Assembly: GCA_022615475.1 (NCBI GenBank)
Contig: JAKEGQ010000221.1
Span: forward strand, 1-11,946
Reading direction: 5' to 3'
DNA: 11,946 nucleotides
Source of the DNA: Candidatus Methylomirabilota bacterium
GTDB lineage: Bacteria; Methylomirabilota; Methylomirabilia; Methylomirabilales; CSP1-5
Shown: positions 1 through 6,811 of the stretch, piece by piece
Position numbering within the stretch: the first letter of the stretch is position 1
Layout: every line of letters starts with the position of its first letter
Position numbers and translations under genes: made by a program
The notes under the pieces: generated by a model
What the model saw: the letters and a program-made list of their open reading frames with translations, nothing else
Databases searched by the model: none
What the model was told of the DNA's origin: nothing

Positions 1-221
1 CGTCCACCCGACGTCCTCACCCGTCCCCGTCCCTCCACGACATACAGGGTCTGCTCACCGTCGTGGGCGTGCCAGTGGGTCCGGGCCCCGGGCTCGAAGA
101 ATACCCGGTACACCCGCATGCCACCCGGGCCCTGGGCCTTGAGCAGCGCCTCCACCCAGGCCGTGCCGGTGAATCGCTCCCCCCGCCGAGCCTCGCCGTC
201 CTGTGCGCGAATCACCTCCAT
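1..221 (-). CDS. Cupin-domain protein, partial (C-terminus beyond the window)
   Basis: Only the first 73 codons are present; the gene runs off the left edge. Translation from the ATG at 221 gives a single cupin-like beta-barrel start. The motif-1 stretch GARTHWHAHDGEQTLYVVEG (residues about 45-64) carries the His-x-His pair and a downstream Gln/Glu, as expected for a divalent metal site. The spacing, with Gln before TLYVVEG, resembles the small cupins related to hydroxynitrile-lyase and carboxymuconolactone-decarboxylase-associated proteins, most of which have unknown substrates. The start is supported by a GAGGGGAG-type ribosome site just upstream. It lies 17 bp after the hldD stop on the same strand, so the two genes are probably cotranscribed. 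Nothing visible ties it to LPS synthesis, and the substrate cannot be named. Domain call firm; function unknown. Confidence 0.8.
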   Translation of the reverse strand, partial: MEVIRAQDGEARRGERFTGTAWVEALLKAQGPGGMRVYRVFFEPGARTHWHAHDGEQTLYVVEGRGRVRTSGG

Positions 222-238
222 GGCGCTCCCCTCTTCAT

Positions 239-1240
239 TCACTCCTCCGACGATTCCTGCGCTTGGAGATACGCTACGTAGTCCCGCACACCCTCCTCGA
301 TCGGGCGGAAGGGCCGCGTGAAGCCGCTCTGCCGCAGCTTATCGATCCTCGCCTGCGTGAAGTACTGGTACCGATCCCTGAGATCCTCCGGCATCGGGAC
401 GTACTCGATCATCGGATCGCGCCCCAGCGCCGCGAAGACCGCCCGGGCCAGGTCCGCGAAGGTGCGGGCCTGCCCCGTCCCGACGTTATAGAGGCCGTTC
501 GGTGCCTGCGAAGAAACCGGTGTATCCAACAGGTGCAGTGTCGCCTCCACGGCATCCCCCACGTAGACGAAATCGCGCCGCTGGCCGCCGTCCGCATACC
601 CGTCCTTGTGAGACTTGAAGAGCCGGACCCTACCGGTCTGCCTGATCTGGTGGTAGGCGTGAAACGCCACGGAGGCCATCCGGCCCTTGTGCGCTTCGCG
701 CGGCCCATACACGTTGAAATACTTCAGGCCGGCCCAGCGCGGCGGCGCGTGACCTTGTTCCAACGCCCACAGGTCGAACAGCTGCTTGGATTCGCCGTAG
801 AGGTTCAGGGGCTTCAGCGTCCGCGGATCGGCCCGGTCGTCGTATCCCTGCAACCCATCACCGTAGGTCGCGGCGCTGGACGCATATACGAACGGCTTGC
901 CCGCGCGGGTACACCATTGCCACAGCATGCGTGTGTAGTCAGTATTGAGCGCGATCACGTAGCCGCGGTCTCGCGCAGTGGTATCGCTGCAGGCGCCTTG
1001 GTGAATGACCGCCTCGACGGCCGCGCCCTCTTCGTCCAGCCACTGAGCCAGTTGGTCCTTATCCACAGTGCCGTGGATGCGTAGTTCATGGAGGTACCGG
1101 GTGTCCTTGGTCCTATGACGAAAGCTATCGACCGCAACGATGTCCGAGCGCCCGCGCGCATTGAGAGCGGCCACCACGTTTGATCCAATGAAGCCAGCGG
1201 CACCCGTGACGACGATCATCTTCGGAGCGTGCTCCACCAT
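239..1240 (-). CDS. hldD: ADP-L-glycero-D-manno-heptose-6-epimerase
   Basis: This 333-residue extended short-chain dehydrogenase epimerises ADP-D-glycero-D-manno-heptose to the L,D form. That is the last step in making the heptose donor for the LPS inner core, and it acts in the cytosol. Visible features are the NADP-binding GAAGFIG loop (residues 13-19), the SSAATYG serine region (121-127), the catalytic YxxxK in LYGESK (Tyr148, Lys152), YFNVYGP (174-180) and RRDFVYV (221-227). The length is typical for the family. The ATG at 1240 is chosen because GGAGGAG lies just upstream; the reading frame stays open to 1321, but the earlier ATGs lack a ribosome site. The gene has its own predicted promoter at 1378-1406 and is followed by a cupin gene 17 bp downstream. 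No other heptose gene (gmhA, hldE, waaC) is in the window, so the pathway must be dispersed. Confidence 0.95.
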   Translation of the reverse strand: MVEHAPKMIVVTGAAGFIGSNVVAALNARGRSDIVAVDSFRHRTKDTRYLHELRIHGTVDKDQLAQWLDEEGAAVEAVIHQGACSDTTARDRGYVIALNTDYTRMLWQWCTRAGKPFVYASSAATYGDGLQGYDDRADPRTLKPLNLYGESKQLFDLWALEQGHAPPRWAGLKYFNVYGPREAHKGRMASVAFHAYHQIRQTGRVRLFKSHKDGYADGGQRRDFVYVGDAVEATLHLLDTPVSSQAPNGLYNVGTGQARTFADLARAVFAALGRDPMIEYVPMPEDLRDRYQYFTQARIDKLRQSGFTRPFRPIEEGVRDYVAYLQAQESSEE

Positions 1241-1244
1241 CACA

Positions 1245-1251
1245 CTCCTCC
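1245..1251 (-). promoter_or_regulatory. Ribosome binding site deciding the hldD start
   Basis: GGAGGAG on the minus strand, four bases before the ATG at 1240. It is the only strong Shine-Dalgarno match among the four in-frame ATG codons (1321, 1258, 1240, 1219), so it fixes the start at MVEHAPKM. Confidence 0.75.
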
Positions 1252-1377
1252 GGGCCATGACCGCCCGTGATCCTGGCCGCGCCACCACAGGCTCATTCTC
1301 GCCTGCGCGCGCCCCTGGCATGATGGGTCAATGAAGGGGCAGACCAGAAGGCGGGATCTCAGGGTCGCGGGCGGTTC

Positions 1378-1406
1378 AGTATCCCCAACGGTGTGCAGGA
1401 TGTCAA
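1378..1406 (-). promoter_or_regulatory. Sigma-70-like promoter for hldD-cupin
   Basis: On the minus strand a perfect -35 box TTGACA (1401-1406) is followed by 17 bases and a -10 box GATACT (1378-1383, four of six consensus bases). The -35 box overlaps the TGA stop of the upstream M16 peptidase gene (1403-1405). Transcription would begin near 1371, giving a leader of about 130 bases before the hldD ATG. I see no strong structure in that leader. Confidence 0.6.
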
Positions 1407-3442
1407 GCGTCGGGCGCTGGCTTGCGGAGGCGGGTCCCCCCTCGGGTCGTCCGGGCCGCCCTGTGGACCGAAACTGCGGGGTCGGCGAGGACGCGCGAAG
1501 AGAGGAACTCTCGAAGGTCGTGGTCATCCTGCGTGTGCAGCACCAGGCTGCGCCCGGACTTGCGGTGGATGATCAGGCCCCAGAAGAACCAGGGGTAGAC
1601 GGGCATGGCCTTGAGCTGCAGAATGTGCTTCCAGGAGGCCCACCCGCTCACCGGTTCGACCCTCTCGATATCCGTGAGCGGGATGCGGATGAAGACGGGA
1701 GACCGCATCGTGACCACGAGAGAGCCATCGGTGGCCAGGGCCTCCCGCGGGATCAGGGTTCCCCCCATCACGATCCCGAATCCGATGAGGATCCCATCGA
1801 AGGCCCATCGGAGATAGGGACCCAGTAAGGCGAGGAGATCCACGCGGCTGAAGACCAGGCCGCCGTACGCGCTCATCCGGGACAGATGGAAATACACGCA
1901 GGCCACCACGGCATAGACCAGGCCCAGGTGAATCCAACCCGCGAGGCGATAGGGCACGCCCGTGATGAGGGCGATCGGCTCGCGGGGATAGGGACGCCGG
2001 AGGAGAGACTGGGCCCAGTGGGTCCCGATGGCCAGGAAAAGGACGAAGATGACGAGATGGGCATAGGGGAAGGGAACGCCGGGCATCGAGAGCTGCAACA
2101 GGGGCGCTGCATCTGTCCGCCAGGAGCGAGCCCATTCGAGAAAATGGTCATAGGAGAGGGATCGCCACGGCCCGGCGATATCGGTCTCTTCAGGGGAAGG
2201 CCGGTGCAAGGCGTGCTGGTAAATCGCTCCCCACACCCGGCCGTGGACATCCTCGAGCGCCCGGCTCGACGTGACACGTTCCAAAAGGGTCGTTCTGTAT
2301 CGCTCGTAATCCGCCCGGCTCAAGTGGCTCCCCAGATCCCCCCAGACGAGCTCCTTAATCTCCTGCAGTTGCGCCCAAAAGGTCTCCCGGCTGGCCTCCA
2401 GCTCGAACTGGAGATACCCCGCACCCCGGTAATGATCGAAGTATCCCCACACGGCGTACGTCTTTCCCTCCCCGTATCGAAAACGCTGCTCCAAGAGCTC
2501 CTTCATGACGACATAGTACAGGCTCATCTCCGAGCGGGACGAAAAATGGAGTCCGGTCACGATTTGGCCGATGGAGATCCGGTAGTCCGGGTCAGAGAAG
2601 ATCTGCGGGAGGTTATGGGAGAAGTAGGGAGGGGGGGGTTGATCTTGGACGAGGGATCGAAGGTTCGGCTTCCGACCAGTCGGGGCGACACTCCCAAAGG
2701 TTGCCTCAGTGACGGCAACCACCTCCCCGAGGTCGTGCGGTCCCACGTAGAGGAGGACCATATTCTCCGGATAGTAGTACGCCCGGTAATGCGCGTCGAG
2801 TTGCGAGGCCGTCAATCGCCTCGCCACCTCATAGGTTCCCCCCACGGGCTCGTCATACTCACGCAACCCGAACTGGCGTGCCCAGAACCCCGGGAGTGTA
2901 AGGTACTTGGGATCGATGAGATTTCCGAGCTGGTGCCACCACGTGGGAGGTGACCATCCATTTTCCCGGTTGACGATCTCCTTTTCGTCCTCGAGGCGGC
3001 TCGTGACGAGGCGATCGTGGAAGAGCACTTTCTGGAGCCACGCCTGCCCCAGCGTCAGGTGACGGCGGGGGAGGGTGACGTGATATCGCGTGAAGTCTCG
3101 GGAGGTTCTCCCATTATACGTACCGCCCCTCGACCTGACCTGGGCGTTGAACGCCTCCTCCGGCATATCCGGCTGGTGGAAGAGGATGTGTTCCAACAGA
3201 TGGCTCACGCCTCCGTTCGTCCGTTGATCTTCATCCACGCTGCCGACCCACACGGTCATCGACAGCGTGAAGTTCGTCGCCTCTTTCACCTTGACGTGGT
3301 AGAGCCCGAGGCCGTTCCCGAAGGCGTGGAAGCGTGTCTCAACAGGGGATGGGGTCTCGGCCGCCCCCGGGCTCGCCAGGAGCAGGAGGATGAGAACGGC
3401 TACGAAGGATGCTGCGAGGTGCGTGCGAGCGTTTTTCCTCAT
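1403..3442 (-). CDS. Secreted, membrane-anchored M16 zinc peptidase with C-terminal PH-like domain
   Basis: 679 residues from the ATG at 3442. A signal peptide (about 1-28, cleavage near ASPGAA) leads into an M16 catalytic half. This has the inverted zinc motif HLLEH (His81, Glu84, His85) and the distal ligand region EIVNRE (Glu160 the likely third ligand). A non-catalytic M16 C-domain follows (about 200-400; KTYAVWGYF and the glycine-rich stretch after it). Three hydrophobic helices come next (about 459-478, 500-520, 537-563). The last 110 residues, with RIPLTDIERVEP and SGRSLVLHTQDD, look like a bacterial PH-type fold. Positive charges after helix 1 (LLRRPYPR) put that loop, and so the tail, in the cytoplasm, with the peptidase outside. 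The family cleaves peptides in a clam-shell chamber, usually as a dimer, and no partner M16 gene is seen here. The ORF extends to a TTG at 3451 without a better ribosome site. Peptidase call firm; PH-like call tentative; substrate unknown. Confidence 0.85.
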   Translation of the reverse strand: MRKNARTHLAASFVAVLILLLLASPGAAETPSPVETRFHAFGNGLGLYHVKVKEATNFTLSMTVWVGSVDEDQRTNGGVSHLLEHILFHQPDMPEEAFNAQVRSRGGTYNGRTSRDFTRYHVTLPRRHLTLGQAWLQKVLFHDRLVTSRLEDEKEIVNRENGWSPPTWWHQLGNLIDPKYLTLPGFWARQFGLREYDEPVGGTYEVARRLTASQLDAHYRAYYYPENMVLLYVGPHDLGEVVAVTEATFGSVAPTGRKPNLRSLVQDQPPPPYFSHNLPQIFSDPDYRISIGQIVTGLHFSSRSEMSLYYVVMKELLEQRFRYGEGKTYAVWGYFDHYRGAGYLQFELEASRETFWAQLQEIKELVWGDLGSHLSRADYERYRTTLLERVTSSRALEDVHGRVWGAIYQHALHRPSPEETDIAGPWRSLSYDHFLEWARSWRTDAAPLLQLSMPGVPFPYAHLVIFVLFLAIGTHWAQSLLRRPYPREPIALITGVPYRLAGWIHLGLVYAVVACVYFHLSRMSAYGGLVFSRVDLLALLGPYLRWAFDGILIGFGIVMGGTLIPREALATDGSLVVTMRSPVFIRIPLTDIERVEPVSGWASWKHILQLKAMPVYPWFFWGLIIHRKSGRSLVLHTQDDHDLREFLSSRVLADPAVSVHRAARTTRGGTRLRKPAPDA
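2631..2638. repeat. G8 homopolymer inside the M16 peptidase gene
   Basis: Eight consecutive G on the plus strand (eight C in the mRNA sense) lie within a run of four proline codons at about residues 269-272 of the peptidase. The frame is intact as given. It is the longest single-base run I noticed in the window and could be prone to slippage. Confidence 0.8.
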
Positions 3443-3573
3443 CTGCGGCAAGGGCTTGCAATTTCAGGGCCAGGCAACGCTCACGGGTTTGCTCGGGAAG
3501 AGCCGGGCTGCCTTCCTGGACCGCGACGGAACACGGAAGCATCTTGGGAGGATGGGGCACGGAGGGAGGCAGG

Positions 3574-3951
3574 TCAGAATCCCGGGAGCTTTACACTTCC
3601 CGGGCCTGTGCCTTTCGGGTTGAGTGCGTACTTGACGACGGTAATACTGAGGACTTCGGGTCGATCGGATCCGGGCTCGTGGTGGTAGCGCACGTAGACA
3701 CGCTGGCCGGCCCGGAGTGCATCCACAGTCGAGATGTCAGGACCTCTCACGGATGTGGACGGGACCAGAGAAAGCCACTGTGCCTCCGTGTCGGGTTCGG
3801 TCGCAACGGCGATCAATCCCTTCTCCCGCTCGATCCCGACTATCCGTCCGTGCAGCTCCCCCACCCGGCCGCTGACGGCCGGCATCGCGGATACACAGGC
3901 ACTGCACACGAGACTCACAACGATTCCAAACACCATACCCCTGAAACTCAT
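3574..3951 (-). CDS. Small exported OB-fold-like protein (DUF5666-like)
   Basis: 125 residues. The N-terminus is a signal sequence (residues 1-24, hydrophobic core GIVVSLVCSACVSA). Two cysteines are present, but neither sits in a clean lipobox, so cleavage by signal peptidase I or a degenerate lipoprotein site are both possible. The mature part shows a five-stranded pattern: GELHGRIVGIEREKGLIAV, a threonine/serine-rich turn (PSTSVRG), then a hydrophobic LRAGQRVYVRYHHE strand and a final strand LSITVVKY. This pattern resembles the small secreted DUF5666/OB-fold proteins, whose function is not known. The ATG at 3951 has purine-rich GGGGAG upstream. It precedes the M16 peptidase gene by about 130 bp on the same strand and may be cotranscribed with it. 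It is divergent from the acyl ligase fusion, 65 bp away. Gene real; function unknown. Confidence 0.75.
   Translation of the reverse strand: MSFRGMVFGIVVSLVCSACVSAMPAVSGRVGELHGRIVGIEREKGLIAVATEPDTEAQWLSLVPSTSVRGPDISTVDALRAGQRVYVRYHHEPGSDRPEVLSITVVKYALNPKGTGPGSVKLPGF
3581..3604 (-). terminator. GC-rich inverted repeat at the 3' end of the small exported gene
   Basis: A perfect 7-bp stem (CCCGGGA/TCCCGGG) with a 10-base loop covers the last codons of the 3574-3951 gene, ending just before its stop. There is no U-run after it, so it is a poor intrinsic terminator. It could attenuate, or protect the mRNA 3' end, between this gene and the peptidase gene. It could also be chance in GC-rich coding DNA. 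Confidence 0.3.
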
Positions 3952-3981
3952 GGCGCCCCCGCTCTCCCCTCATTCCCTCGA

Positions 3982-4010
3982 TTGTGGGGCTTGAGAGTTC
4001 CTGCTATCAT
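3982..4010 (+). promoter_or_regulatory. Promoter for the acyl ligase fusion, possibly giving a leaderless mRNA
   Basis: -35 TTGTGG (3982-3987), 17 bases, then -10 TATCAT (4005-4010, five of six consensus bases). A start seven bases downstream falls on the A of the ATG at 4017. No Shine-Dalgarno sequence is visible before that ATG, in agreement with a leaderless transcript. The -35 box is weak (three of six). Confidence 0.45.
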
Positions 4011-4016
4011 CGGTTC

Positions 4017-6734
4017 ATGCTAGCAGCCGAGAACCTTGCAGTCCAGTTTTTCGAGGCGGCCGCCCGTTTTCAAGACAGTGTCGCCTTTCAGATCAAGCGG
4101 GACGGGCGCTATGTCCGCTGGAGCTACGGCGAGGTCAGAGATCAGGCGCATCGCCTCGCGACCTTCCTCCGACAGATCCAGATCTCGCCTGGCGATCGTG
4201 TCGCGCTCCTCGCCGAGAACCGGCCGGAATGGTGTATCGCCTACCTGGGAATCGTGGCCGCGGGGGCCACCGCCGTCCCCCTTGACGTCCAACTCGGGCT
4301 CCAGGAGATTGAGAACCTCCTTCACCATTCCGAGAGCCGAGCCATCGTCGTCTCGGAGGCCGCCCTGGACAAGGCGCATGCCGTCGTCGCTCGGCTTTCG
4401 TCCCGCCCCCAGGTCATCCTGCTCGATGAGAAGGCCCCCGCAGGGGTGTACACCCTTGCCGAGATCCTCCAGACCTCCCCCAGAGGCACGCTCCCCTCGG
4501 TGCCATCAGAGTCCACCGCCTCCATCCTCTACACCTCGGGGACGACGGGAAGCCCGAAAGGGGTGATCCTTACTCACCGCAATCTCGGTTCGAACAGCTC
4601 GGCCGTGAGGGAGCTCGGGATCTGCGGCCCCAAGGACAACCTGCTGGCCCTGCTCCCACTTCATCACGTGTACGCCTTCATGATCACCTTTATCACGCCC
4701 CTCTTCTCTGGGGCTCGGGTCACGTTCCTGCAGAGCCTGAAACCTCCTGACCTACTCCAGTGTATGTCCGAGACCGGGGTGAGTATCCTCGTGGGAGTCC
4801 CGCAGCTCTTGACGCTGTTGCATCGTGGGATCTTTCAAGAGGTCCAGAAGAGACCCTGGCCGCTACGGCTCCTCTTTGACCTCCTCCTGGGTCTCGCCGG
4901 CGCCGCACGGACGGTCCTCCAGAAGAACCCCGGTCCGGCACTGTTCCCCCAGATCCATCGCCGCTTCGGCGGAAGGCTGCGCGTGATCACCAGCGGGGGA
5001 GCGAAGCTTGACCCCGCGGTGGGCCGGGATCTGTACCGCCTCGGCTTTTTGCCCCTCGAGGGCTATGGTCTCACCGAAACCTCACCGGTCGTCACCTTCA
5101 CTCCGCCGCAGAAGCCCCGGTTTCGGTCGGTCGGGGTGCCGCTCTCCGGTGTGCAGGTGCGGATCATGGACCCCGGTCCGGACGGAGTCGGTGAGATCGC
5201 CATCCAGGGCCCCAATGTGATGCAAGGTTATTTCAAGGATCCCCAGGAAACCGCCAAGAGCTTCCGGGACGGCTGGTTCCTCTCGGGGGACCTGGGGTAT
5301 CTCGACGCCGAGGGGTATCTCTATATTACGGGACGCCGGAAGGAAGTCATCGTCCTCTCGACGGGGAAGAATATCTACCCCGAGGAGGTGGAGGCGCACT
5401 TCCTCAAGAGCCCCTATATCAAGGAGGTCTGCCTGATCGGGAGCAAAGAGTTGGGAGACTCACGAACCGACGGGCTCGCCGTCGTCGTCGTCCCACACTT
5501 CGATTACCTGCGGGCCCAACGGATCTCCAACGCCGAAGACATGATCCGATGGGAGTTGGAAAACCTGTCGCGCGAGCTCCCCTCGTACAAGCGCCCGACG
5601 CGTCTCGAGATCCTGAAGGACCCGCTTCCCAGGACCCGTATCGGGAAGATCCAGCGTCACTTGGTGCGTGAGATGTTCCTCAAGGAAGCCGGCGCGCCCG
5701 CCGCGGTGGAGGAGGGGTTGCCGCCGTCTCATGCCGACCAGCTCCTGTGGGAGAGCCCGGTCACCCGCAAGATCCTCGCCGTTCTTCCTGTCGTCGGCCG
5801 CAAGAAACACGGGATCCGGCTCGACGACAACCTGGAACTGGACCTGGGCCTCGACTCCTTATCCCGCATCGAGCTGGTGGTGGCGTTGGAAGATCTGTTC
5901 GGGATCGATCTGCCGGCGGACATCGGCTCGGAACTCTTCACGGTCCGGGATGTGGTGCGCAAGGTGCAGGAGCATCTTGGGCAACGTGCGGAGGGCGTGA
6001 CGGCGGAGAGGGAGACCCGTCGCCCCTCCTGGAGTGAGATCCTGGCCGGTGAGGCCCCCGAAGCGGTCCGGGCCGAGATCGCGGCGGGCCAGTCCCGTTG
6101 GGCGGTCCTCGTCACCTTTCTTTCCCATCGCCTCCTGCACCTCCTCTTCGGGCTCTTCTGTCGCTTTCGCGTCCACGGCCTGGACCACGTGCCGGATCGC
6201 GGCCCGTATCTCATCACACCGAACCATGCCAGCTATATCGACGCCTTTGCCATCGGGACCGCCCTCCCCTTGAAGATCGTCCGCCATCTCTACTTCCTGG
6301 GCTTTCAGCAATTCTTTCAACATCCGGTCAGCGCCATGTTCGGCAGGGCCTACCGGGTCATTCACGTGGATGCCGAGACGCACCTCTTCCAGGCGCTCCG
6401 CGCTGCGGCGCAGATCTTGAGGCAGGGGGAGATTCTCTGCATCTTCCCGGAGGGCGCACGCACCGTCGACGGCACCATCAAGCCCTTCAAGAAAGGGGCG
6501 GCGATCCTGGCCAAGGAGATGAATCTCCCCCTCCTCCCGGCCCGGATACTCGGCTCGTTCGAGATCTGGCCCCGGCATCGAAAGTATCCCCGCCCTCATC
6601 CCCTCACAATCATCTTTGGCCCCCCGGTGACGGTGGAGGAACTCATCGCGCAGGCGCCGATTCCGCCCGGGGCCGATCTCTACCAGGTCATCGCCGAGCG
6701 GCTCCGAGACCGGGTCGCGGCCCTGACGGTCTGA
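4017..6734 (+). CDS. Fusion: long-chain acyl-CoA/ACP synthetase - acyl carrier protein - PlsC acyltransferase
   Basis: 905 residues with three complete modules. Residues 1-560 are an AMP-binding ligase: P-loop YTSGTTGSPKG (172-182), GYGLTE (349-354), TGRRKE (438-443) and the catalytic lysine in RIGKIQR (Lys544). Residues 575-655 are an acyl carrier domain, with LDLGLDSLSRIEL giving the phosphopantetheine serine (Ser614). Residues 695-905 are a PlsC/LPLAT acyltransferase with NHASYID (His737, Asp742), FPEGART (810-816) and a hydrophobic stretch at about 695-715 that may sit on the membrane. Inference: a fatty acid is activated as acyl-AMP, loaded on the built-in carrier and passed to a lysophospholipid or glycerol-phosphate acceptor. 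E. coli Aas does comparable chemistry but has the acyltransferase first and no carrier domain. The ATG at 4017 is preferred over a GTG at 3984, which lacks a ribosome site and overlaps the predicted promoter. Domain calls firm; acceptor unknown. Confidence 0.92.
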   Translation: MLAAENLAVQFFEAAARFQDSVAFQIKRDGRYVRWSYGEVRDQAHRLATFLRQIQISPGDRVALLAENRPEWCIAYLGIVAAGATAVPLDVQLGLQEIENLLHHSESRAIVVSEAALDKAHAVVARLSSRPQVILLDEKAPAGVYTLAEILQTSPRGTLPSVPSESTASILYTSGTTGSPKGVILTHRNLGSNSSAVRELGICGPKDNLLALLPLHHVYAFMITFITPLFSGARVTFLQSLKPPDLLQCMSETGVSILVGVPQLLTLLHRGIFQEVQKRPWPLRLLFDLLLGLAGAARTVLQKNPGPALFPQIHRRFGGRLRVITSGGAKLDPAVGRDLYRLGFLPLEGYGLTETSPVVTFTPPQKPRFRSVGVPLSGVQVRIMDPGPDGVGEIAIQGPNVMQGYFKDPQETAKSFRDGWFLSGDLGYLDAEGYLYITGRRKEVIVLSTGKNIYPEEVEAHFLKSPYIKEVCLIGSKELGDSRTDGLAVVVVPHFDYLRAQRISNAEDMIRWELENLSRELPSYKRPTRLEILKDPLPRTRIGKIQRHLVREMFLKEAGAPAAVEEGLPPSHADQLLWESPVTRKILAVLPVVGRKKHGIRLDDNLELDLGLDSLSRIELVVALEDLFGIDLPADIGSELFTVRDVVRKVQEHLGQRAEGVTAERETRRPSWSEILAGEAPEAVRAEIAAGQSRWAVLVTFLSHRLLHLLFGLFCRFRVHGLDHVPDRGPYLITPNHASYIDAFAIGTALPLKIVRHLYFLGFQQFFQHPVSAMFGRAYRVIHVDAETHLFQALRAAAQILRQGEILCIFPEGARTVDGTIKPFKKGAAILAKEMNLPLLPARILGSFEIWPRHRKYPRPHPLTIIFGPPVTVEELIAQAPIPPGADLYQVIAERLRDRVAALTV

Positions 6735-6746
6735 CGCCCCTTTCCC

Positions 6747-6776
6747 TTGGCAGCCTCCCAACGCGTAGTGTATCCT
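6747..6776 (+). promoter_or_regulatory. Sigma-70-like promoter for the M20 peptidase and CBS genes
   Basis: -35 TTGGCA (6747-6752, five of six), 18-base spacer, -10 TATCCT (6771-6776, four of six). It lies in the 77-bp gap after the acyl ligase fusion and predicts a start near 6783, leaving a short leader that carries the GGAGG site at 6801-6805. Confidence 0.5.
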
Positions 6777-6811
6777 AAGGGCCACACGATGCCGGAGAGC
6801 GGAGGAAACCC

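Noticed and set aside
203..1084. Long plus-strand open frame (293 codons) opposite hldD
   Set aside because: It is antisense to an unmistakable epimerase with all motifs, has no recognisable domain, and such frames are expected in GC-rich coding DNA.
1241..1321. Extended N-terminus of HldD from the ATG at 1321
   Set aside because: There is no Shine-Dalgarno site there, and the extra 27 residues are unlike the family, which begins close to the nucleotide-binding strand.
1886..2953. 355-codon plus-strand open frame opposite the M16 peptidase
   Set aside because: It mirrors a real peptidase gene, has no ribosome site or domain pattern, and its composition is that of a complementary-strand shadow.
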